Source of the DNA: Cavia porcellus
Taxonomy: Eukaryota > Chordata > Mammalia > Rodentia > Caviidae
Length of the DNA stretch: 64,000 nt
NCBI RefSeq assembly: GCF_034190915.1
Contig: NW_026947485.1
Location: 34,361,519 to 34,425,518 of the forward strand
Direction of reading: 5' to 3'
Shown here: one piece after another, positions 54,940 through 64,000 of the stretch
Numbering within the stretch: the first letter of the stretch is position 1
How the letters are laid out: each line of letters starts with the position of its first letter
Position numbers and translations under genes: made by a program
The notes under the pieces: model-generated
The model's input: only the letters and a program-made list of their open reading frames with translations
The model's database searches: none
What the model was told of the DNA's origin: nothing

Positions 54940-57456
54940 TATAGTTTGCTGACCCACTCACTCCCTGACAAATCCAATTCCCAAAATGCACATGGGTTCA
55001 TTTAATCTTGCAAATAATTTCCCTAAATTATTGGGCCTACAAACATATCTCACTTGCCTAAAATTGTTGCTAAGGTCTTGTTACATATACCCTAAATTAT
55101 TACCCTCTTCTTCTCTCCTTCATGGCTCGCACCATTCAAATCCAAAATCTTCCAAGCTTTCAAATCCAGCTAACCCAAATTTTATAAACAGTATCTTTTT
55201 CTTTTTGTCTTAGTGAGTTCTTCATAATGTGGTAGGTAGAGCTTCAAAACTCAGTTCTAGGCTGAGGAGGAAATTGCATGGTCCAGTCAGGCTAGAGGGT
55301 CCTGCGTGACAAGTCACCAGCCTCGTGGTGAGAGTTTATCTCTGGCCCCAGGAACAATGCTTCCTCCTTCATCTGTAGCCTCTGGAATGGGCAACCCAAG
55401 GAAACTGCAAATGGCTGAAAAGCTCTCGTTCTGAATCTGAGAAATCTCCTCCACCAGCACATGAAGGGGCCATTTAATAGATAGTGTCACATGACTTTGC
55501 CTCTATGAAGTCAGAGTGAACTGCATTCCTGGAAAATCTATATTTCAGTGTCATGTTGTTTACATTTTCATTTATTAATTCTATTAAGAATATTCCCTCC
55601 AGGACAAGAATAAAGGTGAACCAACAACAAAAGCAAGACAAATAGGCAACTCTGAAGAAAAACCGCGTCATTCAAAGGCCTGCTGGTTCCCTCAGGCACA
55701 GCTTATACATCACCTGTATGCAGTTTGGGCGTCTGACTCAGTGCAGATAGGGAGCATCTGCTGTTTGCAACGTCTTCTGAATATTCTCAGAGATCCCATG
55801 AGATCCCAGCTGGAGGAATCTCTTCAAGGAAAGCTACAGCCAAACATTTTTTTAATCCAGTTACATTAAATTCAAAGTGTTGAAAACACAAAACATGGTT
55901 AGAAATCAGACTAGTGGAAGAGCCCAATAGGCCTGGGTGTTTGGTCGGCTGACTGGTGGTAATGAGCAGACAATGGGATAAATATTGATCTGCTTGTATC
56001 AGCCACAATGAATGCTATGGCCCTCACTGGAGCCCAGGGTCTGGCATGCCGTGAGCCCAGGATGAACGCTAGACTATGAGGTCACCTTGCTGTGTCATCA
56101 CCTGCTTCAGAGAATGCTGCTCATCTGCGGGGATCAGTTGTCACACCGACTCTTCCGTTAGAGCTGGCTATGTCTGTGACTTGATTAAACTGTCAAATTT
56201 GGTTAGCCTTATTTTCCCGAATGTTTTTAATCCTGTGCCTATTTTACATACCTTACTGGATGGTTAGCTTTACCGGAACTGTGAATTTTATTCTCCTTTT
56301 TACTAGCCCACAGCATGTCCCACCGTGAGTTGCATCTAGCCGTCATACAATGAATAAGTGATGCAAGCCCAGAACTTGACAGTTTCCATATGATTTTTTT
56401 GGTGGCAGTTCAATATCTGGGTTCTAACTCTTGGGTTGTAACCTCTGAAATAGGAAAAAGGCACCATAAACCAGATATGCATTTGAAGAGGTAAATTCTT
56501 TTGCTCTCTTGCCTTCATGCTTTATTTAGCCTTGTTGCATTTTGAGACAATAGAAAGGATTTTGTTAATAAAAAAATCAAGATGTATGTAGGGTGAATAC
56601 ATAAGCTTCCAAATTATAATTTTTAACCCATAAGATGAATAACAATTTCTATTCTAACTACCGCACAGGACGACAGTGAGGCTCAAATAAGATAATGTGC
56701 ATATGAAAGCTCTTTGCTGGGAGGAAAGCATGATATGGGTATAAGGTATTATTATCCTTTTAATCTTTCTAGTCTCATAATGGAGAAAATTTTCCAAAGA
56801 CAAATTGGGAGCTCATTTCAGTCTCTCAGCTGCCTCTTACTACATGATGTCCATGACAATTAAATGCTGCAGGAGACTCTGGCTGAATCCAAATAAACAG
56901 CAGTGTAAAATAAATTTGTCAACCCTCTAGCTCTGCTAAAGACAGGCAGAATTCACCTTCAGGCCCCCAGGCCTCATCCTCCGACTGAGATGCCAATTCC
57001 CTTAAGAATATTACTGGAGCCGTTCAGGGCAAGGTCTTTATCTCATGCATCCAAGTTTTCTGCTCTTCACCCAGGGCCTGCTGCAGAAGGGGAAGCAGGA
57101 GCTCTGCCCAGACCTCCCACCCCTTTAGAACTGGGGAACTCATTCCCCAAATCTGCCTGGAATGATAGTGGCCATTGCTCTCTGTTGAGATAGGACACTG
57201 TCCTCAGCTCGAGAAAAGCCCCTCACCCAGAGCTACTTCCCCATATCCAGTGACTGGTGGTGATGAGGAGGGCTTTCTTTTATCAGCATAAAGGCCTGAT
57301 TTAGAAGAGCTATCCAAGCTCCTCCATAGGATAAGCTGAGGTCTCTGCTACAATCATTTTGCTGCTCAATTTCCCCCTTTGCTCAGGCTTGTGTCCCTTG
57401 TCCCTCACAGAGGTTGTCCTTGGAAACTCTAATGAAATTCCCAAGCAGTGATCTCT
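54940..57456. other. Intergenic, no supported gene
   Basis: A reversed MIR-like stretch is present at about 56625-56745. No open frame above 75 codons and no recognised gene. Confidence 0.5.
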
Positions 57457-57471
57457 GAGGACCTCTATCTT

Positions 57472-57564
57472 TTTTTTTGTTTTTCCATCGGTACTGGGGA
57501 TTGAACTCACGACTGCCTGCTTGCAAGACAGGTACTTATGCCGCTGAGCTAAATCCCCAGCCCC
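57472..57564 (-). mobile_element. ID SINE, sciurid type, antisense, with TSD
   Basis: The minus strand starts GGGGCTGGGGATTTAGCTCAG and ends CAGTACCGATGGAAAAAC. TSD GAGGACCTCTATCTT at 57457-57471 and 57565-57579. Confidence 0.93.
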
Positions 57565-57579
57565 GAGGACCTCTATCTT

Positions 57580-59120
57580 GACAGTTCTCAAATAGCTTTA
57601 CTGTGAAAGGGTCACTGGTCTGCACCCATAGTGATGCTCTCAGCTTTTGGAGGTGCGAGGTTAGTCCCACATCAGTCCATGGTCCCCCACCAGCTGGCTT
57701 ACCATAAGCAGCATTCTCCATTTAGTCCAGAGGTAGGAGGGGGATGCTTGGCAAGTCTGGGACTAGAGCAGCAAGGCCTGGTACCCAGAAGGACAGCACT
57801 GAGCCTGACTTGCTTTAACATCCTAAGGACACATCTTTGATTTCTAGAAACGGTGATGAAAATGGTCCACATTCTGCATAGAAATACTTTGAGATGAGAA
57901 CATCTCCAGTGCTGACTTGCTGGACTGGGATAAGTATCCTTCAGTCCCATCCAGCTGACAGCACATCCTTGGCATTTGCGTTGGTTTCTGATAACTCTCT
58001 CAGGCATGGCCAGCCAAGCACTTCTTTGGTCATTTGTATAAAAAGTCACACGTAAGGGCTCTCAGAGGACAATTACAGATACAGATAAGAAAGCCATTCC
58101 TGGATGCCACTCTGCCAGTTTTGCTGTCTCTGCAGATGCTCTCAGAGATTCTGTCACTTTTTCTGTACTGCCAAAGCTCTGCAAAATAACCTTAAAAACT
58201 ACAGTATTGGAAACCCTCACTTTTATTTAACTAAAGGCGCTGAGCCAAAATTTTAGGCTCAACTCTTTCTATCCTATACCTAGATGAGAGAAATGAAAGA
58301 GCCTATAGCTACAGCTAGTACCAAACTATCTCAGCTCTTAGTCTGTATCTGGACCCTTACTTGTAGTAGTTTTCCTGCCTTGTTTCACTTGGCCACATCC
58401 TTAACCTGTGTCCCATTACCAACTGTGCCCCAACTGGACCATAGTTCAAAAGATTTCAGCAAGTCCATGGATAGGTAACTGCTTCCTGCACCCTTCAATG
58501 GTCAAGGTCTCATTTATGAACCTAAATTCTTAGAGATGGGTGTTGGCTGGCAAGATTCTTTCCTGGAGACTAAGTGTTCCAGTTTAACTCTTCCCTCTTT
58601 CTTTTGGATCTGATGGACTCCTAGCTGTTCTCAGATCAAGACAGGTGGCATTTCACCTGTGCTTCTCATTTGTCAGCCACCTATCAGAAATGGCAGCATA
58701 GGGCTTCCGACATCATCTGGTCCAGTCATTTGAGCATGACTTACCCAAGGACAAAGTCAGGAAACTGATCGAGCAAACTCTCAGATGCAGAGCTCTCCTT
58801 TTCTTACTTTAGGTAAGAACTCAAAGTTGAATATTTATAAGAGTTTCTCCCTAATGCAAAGGGCTAGGACTACCTGACAAGTCTAAGGGAAGCTATTTTT
58901 CAGATTGTTTCAATCTGATCATGTCCACCTGAGTATGGTATTCCTGACCACAGGTTTTTGACCTAATACTGCTCTATATTTCCTGAAATTGCACCTTACA
59001 AATCAGCTAACCCACAGAACGCTGCCATGGGTGTGACTCCCATTGAAATGAAATTGCCATCATAAACACATTGAGAGATGAGAACTTTAGGCAGGGACTA
59101 GATCATGAACACCTACGAAT
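57580..59120. other. Intergenic, no supported gene
   Basis: Short frames on both strands only (longest 116 codons on the minus strand at 57699-58049). No recognised domain or repeat. Confidence 0.5.
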
Positions 59121-59129
59121 GGATTCATG

Positions 59130-59365
59130 CCATTTTAATGGGAGTGGGCTCCTAATAAAATGATTACTTTGGCCCCCATCCTTATCCCTACCCATGTGAT
59201 ACTTCCCACCATGTTATGATACAGTAAGAAGGTCTTCACTAGATACATCCCACCAATGGGACTTCATAATCTCCAGAACTATGAGTCAAATAAATTTGTA
59301 TTATTTATAATCGACCAAGTTTTTAATATCTCATTATAGTATCAGACAACAGAGTAAGACAGATA
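59130..59365 (+). repeat. ERVL-MaLR-type LTR fragment, sense
   Basis: CATCCCACCAATGGGACTTC, ATGAGTCAAATAAATTTG and CAACAGAGTAAGACAG match the 3' part of an MST/THE1-like LTR. Confidence 0.6.
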
Positions 59366-59369
59366 CCCT

Positions 59370-62300
59370 GGTAGACCTAGGATGTGGGCTTAATGTTCTT
59401 TGCAGATAGGAACAAGCCCATCCAACAAAATCCAGGATGTCCAATAGTGTGACAGATTCAGAGCAAAATGAAATCAGCAGAGATAAAAGTAATTCAGAAA
59501 ATGCCTTCCTAGGTGTTCAAAAGTTGTTCAGAGAATGCTCTTTGTACCAAAGCATCTGCAAGCTCATTACACACTAGTTATAGTGACAACAATTCTGGAG
59601 CAGAAAGATCAGATGCTTGGCTTCTATTTACAAAGCAGATAGTTTCAAGGTAGCTAAGCAAATACCATCAAATTATCATCTAGTCTACTTAGTTGTAAGC
59701 TAAATATATGTAAGTCTTCAGGAAAGAGTGGGTCCCACCCAAGACTTTTGGGGGCCTTGAGAAGAGACTATAAAAAGTATGCATCTCCAGCCAATAATCA
59801 TCACAGAGATGGAGGCCAGAAATGCCAGTGGAACCCCAACCATGGAAAAGGCTTTAAAAAGGATCTGGGAACCACAGGCGAAGTGAGACTCTTCCCACAC
59901 TGATGAGGGCAGACATGCAGCCTTAACAGGATTCACGAAGATGGGTGGAACTTGCTGGAGACAAGGCAATTGCAGGAGAAAGCAAGCTGATGAATGCACT
60001 GTAGCCTTGGAGAAGATTAATGTGTGGACAAGAGGAAACCAATGAGTGTAATTTATTTAGACTTTCAAAAGGACTCCATACCAAAGCTATTTCTAAAAGT
60101 CACTGTAGAATCTGGGTTTCAAAGGACTAGCTGAGGTTAACACCAGTGAAGACGCCTCCATTTTCCTGTGCCAGTACTGAACACTATGGGTAATTTTGAT
60201 GCTACTCTGAGGAGCAATTTCCAACCAGACTCCACCTCCTCTTATCTCTGAAGAGGTGACCTCTTGTTCCTCTCTGAATTCCCACATGTCTCACACTGAA
60301 CCTGACATGCAATTGTACATATGTATCTTGTTCCACTACTAGACTAGGACCCACCTTGGGACAAGGACAATGTCTTGTCTCGTTTTGCAATTTACCCTGT
60401 ACTTCTGCCTAGGATTTCCTAACTAAAAGTGAGAGAAGCCACAGTGACCTCAGACCTGGTAATGCTAACCGGTACCTTCTACACTGCACATGGCACATGC
60501 ACCCCAAATTCAACATGGTCACCTGAAGTCACTTTACCCCCCCCCCATAGTTGCTCTTCCTATGCCCACTCTTGTTGGGTAGAACCGCTATGCCTGCACC
60601 TGCCAGTGACCATTGCTGCCCCCTGTAGCTCTTTTCCACAGCCATCTGGCGGGCCAAGCCCTCTCTGTGCCTCTTCTCAGGTGCCCCACTTCTTGCCTAC
60701 CTTAGCTGAGCTTTAGGACTATACTGTGTCACTGCACCACTCACCTGCTCATGTCCTTCAGCAGCCCTGGCCCACACGCAGAGATTCTGCTGTTTCCTGC
60801 AGATCACCTTCTGTGCCACTCTCGGTCCATCGGCCCAGCTCCGCAAGTCCCCAGACATTGCCCTCAGCTATTGCTGTTGCTACTATCACCTCCCACCAGC
60901 TTTCCCACCCATGAGATCCTGCTTGTTCTTTATATCTCAACTTAGGTTCTGCTTCCTCAGAGAAAATCTCTTGGAATCCTGAGATTGATTTACCGCCTTT
61001 CTGATGAGCTAATTCATTCAACAAAGATAGCCAAAATCTCAGCACTCATGGAACTGAGCCTCTACTAAGACATACAGAGTCCTTTAGGAAGAATTTTGAA
61101 AAGTATAATAATTATTAAAATAAATTCTTCCTTCTGTCGCAGGCCCTTTACATGCACTGCTCCCTTTTCCTAAAACCCTCTCTCCTCTTGGTCTAGCATT
61201 CCTTCAATTTCCACTCAATTCCTCAGCTACATAAATTCACTTTCTTGATATTTTTGTCACATTATATAATTAACCAAACATTTAACTTAATTATAATTTT
61301 GTGTTTGTTTTATTACTTGATTAATGACTAGTGAATTCTCTGGATTATAAGCTTTATAAGTGCAGAGCCATATTCACCTCGGTAAACCTAATAGAAAAAA
61401 CGTATTTCTTGTTGAAGACATGGCTTGGAAGTGAAAGCAGAGGTGTCAATCTGGTCCAAGGCAGGGGTAGAAAGGACACACAGAGCATGTGACAAATCAG
61501 GCCTGAAGCAGGGGTGTAGGAAGCAGGCCAACAGCAAGAACAAAGTGTGATCAAAATATACAGTGTTTACATGAAAATATTTTTAAAAGCGTAACAAAAG
61601 GCATTGTTGTCAGCACCTCAGGTAACATTCCCTTTTACGCTAAGCCACCTACCCCAGCATTCTTGCTACTTTCTGAAGCAGCACTAGACATGCTTTCTCA
61701 CAGTGTCTTTGTGGTGTTTGCCTGCCTCACTGTCCTGCGTTAATTCAAAACATTTAAGGCAATTTTAAAAAAATTACAGTCCACCCTCATTTACCTAAGT
61801 TACCAGATCTAGCAGTCCTGGCTCTTCCCTTAAGTCCAAATAAACAGGCAAGACAAATGTTTAAATTAATTTGGGACACTTTACAGCCATGACTATAAAG
61901 CTGAAGACACTTACAAAAGAAGACTTCCAGAGCTGCTCCCGGAAGCGGCCAGAACAATGGGATAAGGGTGTTCGAAACGAGAGGTGTTTTGAGGGAGATT
62001 AAGAGCACAGTGTCTTTATTGTAATGACTTTTATTTTACAAAGTAGACATTGACTGAATTTTTTTTTAATTATACCTCATAGATAGCAAAGGTGCTCTGG
62101 AGAGGAACAGGAAGTCTCTAGGGGTAGAAGACCCAGTGTTTTCAGGTGGAAACTTCCACAGCAGGGTATATATGGTCCCAGGGGCACATGAGAGGATGCA
62201 GTAAGAAGCAGCAGAAAGAAAAATGTAGAGCTAATCATGCTGAACTTTTAGTCTGAGTAAGAAAGCAAGCCCTACAGTTTACTAGTACCAGGCTAAAGGC

Positions 62301-62385
62301 AGCAGCTCCTTCGTTGCTTGTGCTGAGGCTCATGTACGCATCAGACACCTGGCGTGTGCTGAAGAACACCTGCACCCTGAGGCAG

Positions 62386-62390
<5 letters not shown>
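59370..62390. other. Intergenic, no supported gene
   Basis: 61130-61395 has an L2-like order (CTCTGGATTATAAGCTTTATAAG). A C-run lies at 60538-60547. No gene recognised. Confidence 0.45.

Positions 62391-62422
<32 letters not shown>
62389..62422. repeat. (TG)n microsatellite
   Basis: About 17 uninterrupted GT units. Confidence 0.95.
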
Positions 62423-62424
<2 letters not shown>

Positions 62425-62621
62425 TTTGTGAACTCATAGATTAGATCCCTCTGTTTAAACCCACCCTGGAAAAGTGACGTGTGGCTTGGAGTTTCCAAGG
62501 AGGAAGCCACAGGATGAAGTCATCCTAAGGAACAGGTTTCCCTCTGCACCAACGCTGCCCTTGCCTCCAACACGCCCTTTATCAGTCACGCTGTGACATC
62601 AATGACTTGAGAGAATGTGTG

Positions 62622-62960
62622 TCTTAGTTACTTTTTAATGTCCCTGAGACAAAATACCTGAAGCCCAAAGCTGGGAAAGGAAAGATTTATTTCTTACAGT
62701 TTTTGGAGGTTTCGTCCATACTCAATTGGCTCCAAGGCAGGGTGGCATGGCAGGGCCGCAGTTCATGGTGGCTGCAAACAGCAAAACAGAAACCAGCAAA
62801 AGAGCGAGACAGGTCTTCCTGCCATGACATTACATCCTGGCTCCACCCCTAGGCCAACGTAGCACTCACACCCGCAATCCAAGCGCTAGACAATGAACCA
62901 ATCACAAATGCATAATGCAAATGCATGAGGCCTGGGGGCCACCAACATAAACCATGACAA
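62622..62960 (-). repeat. ERVL-MaLR-type LTR, antisense
   Basis: TTAGTTACTTTTTAATGTCCC, GGAAAGATTTATTTCTTACAG, TTGGCTCCAAGGCAGGGTGG and an end in AACATAAACCATGACA. One of the better-kept copies of this family in the window. Confidence 0.65.
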
Positions 62961-63268
62961 TGTGGTTAAGAATTCTGCCAAAAGAATACAAACTTACTGC
63001 TAAGTGTGTCGGAGCTATGAGTTTATGTTGTTATAAATGTTGAACTTGCCCTGTATTTAAATGTCCTCATCCAATATGTTGGTTAAAGGTGATGATGCAT
63101 GTATACAATATAATATGTGTACATAATACTTAGAAATAAATATCCATACCTTGGAGTTTGTATGCAAGTGTGCAAACATTGGAACTTGCAAGTTGTTTGC
63201 TTTATTTGACTTATCTGTTGTTTTCTTATTGAAATGTATGACTAAAACAGCATTAAAGAACTGAAAGA

Positions 63269-63385
63269 GCGGGTATGGCAGTACATTCCCAAATCCCAGC
63301 ACTCTAGGAGGCTGGGGCAGGAGGATGGCAAGTTTTATCCTAGCCTGGGAAATTTGGTGAAGTCCTGTCTCAAATTAAAGAATAA
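63269..63385 (+). repeat. B1 SINE, diverged
   Basis: GCGGGTATGGCAGTACATTCCC...AATCCCAGCACTCTAGGAGGC...CTAGCCTGGGAAATTTGGTG...CCTGTCTC, then an A-rich tail. Confidence 0.8.
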
Positions 63386-63937
63386 AAACCAAAAAATTAA
63401 AAGATTTGAGCACTATAGAAAATCTTAAAGAGTTTTAAAAACTTAAAAGAACAGAAAGAAGTTCAGTCTATACAGCAAGGACATAGGACAGCGGAGTGCT
63501 GAGAAATTAGGCCAGAAAGATAACAATTTGGCTCAACTCAGTGATTTGGTGTGTATAGTGAGTCATATGACCCACAAGGTCCTCGGTGTATCCTAAAAGA
63601 AGTGTGATAGATACTATGCTGCCTCAGTCAACAAGTAAATAATGGTATAAGAGATACTTGGATGTTTATTTATTTTAGAGTTTCTCAACTTGATTACAAA
63701 GTTGATACATTTCTATATGGTACATTAAATTATACCCAGTAATTTATATCTGTCAGTATTTTGTGGAGATGATTTACAACCCTCACGTGATATCCTAAAG
63801 GTCTTTAGATTAGCAGATGTTAAAAGCTATTGATTTAATTAATGGCCTGGTTCTCTTAACTAAATGTTCCTGGTTGTCAAAGATTCTCATTTTTATGGTC
63901 ATCATCATCACACGCATGAAATAGGGCCTCAATAATG

Positions 63938-63957
63938 AATGAATGAATGAATGAATG
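63938..63957. repeat. (AATG)n microsatellite
   Basis: Five uninterrupted GAAT/AATG units near the right end. Confidence 0.9.
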
Positions 63958-64000
63958 AGAAAATGAAGGGTTCATATTCTATTCTTTTCTCTTCTGGCAT

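Overview
This window is mammalian nuclear DNA, most likely from a squirrel-family rodent (Sciuridae: ground squirrel, marmot or tree squirrel). The only functional host protein-coding gene I can support is a complete aldose reductase gene, AKR1B1, on the + strand. It has ten coding exons between 3759 and 20760, all with GT-AG introns. They join in frame to a 316-residue protein that keeps the aldo-keto reductase catalytic tetrad. The rodent assignment rests on the repeats: B1 SINEs, a B1-dID composite, and several tRNA-like ID elements of the form I associate with sciurids. The species call is inference; the mammal and rodent calls are firm.

Layout. 1-2580 is upstream intergenic DNA with old MIR and ID repeats. 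2584-2770 holds a candidate osmotic/stress enhancer (tonicity element, AP-1 and antioxidant-type motifs) about 1 kb upstream of the promoter. 3560-4130 is a CpG-rich promoter with two CCAAT boxes, a TATA-like box and exon 1. The gene runs to a poly(A) signal at 21101. Intron 1 (5.3 kb) contains a 5'-truncated LINE-1 end. Intron 8 contains the most interesting object here: a 3,312-bp retroelement in antisense orientation (14609-17920). It is bounded by perfect 15-bp target-site duplications and has a poly(A) tail, a CpG-rich 5' UTR and an intact 350-codon LINE-1 ORF1, but no ORF2. It therefore looks like a young 'half-L1' (HAL1-like) element.

From about 21.1 kb to the end I see no functional protein-coding gene. 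The DNA is intergenic and mostly ancient repeats: ERVL-MaLR-type LTRs in both orientations, MIR, L2, old L1, a possible hAT fossil, B1 and ID SINEs, simple repeats and a decayed 5S rRNA pseudogene. Items that stand out are a CpG-rich IAP-like (ERVK class) solo LTR at 50539-50967, a five-copy 14-bp GC-rich minisatellite at 36063-36132, a 49-bp near-perfect palindrome at 53372-53420, and two local duplications (50 bp and about 127 bp).

The AKR1B1 parts fit together as an osmotically and oxidatively inducible, NADPH-dependent aldehyde/glucose reductase. A distal TonE/AP-1/ARE-like cluster and a compact CCAAT/TATA promoter would drive a transcript of about 1.35 kb. The intronic HAL1-like element brings its own antisense CpG-rich 5' UTR with YY1-like motifs.
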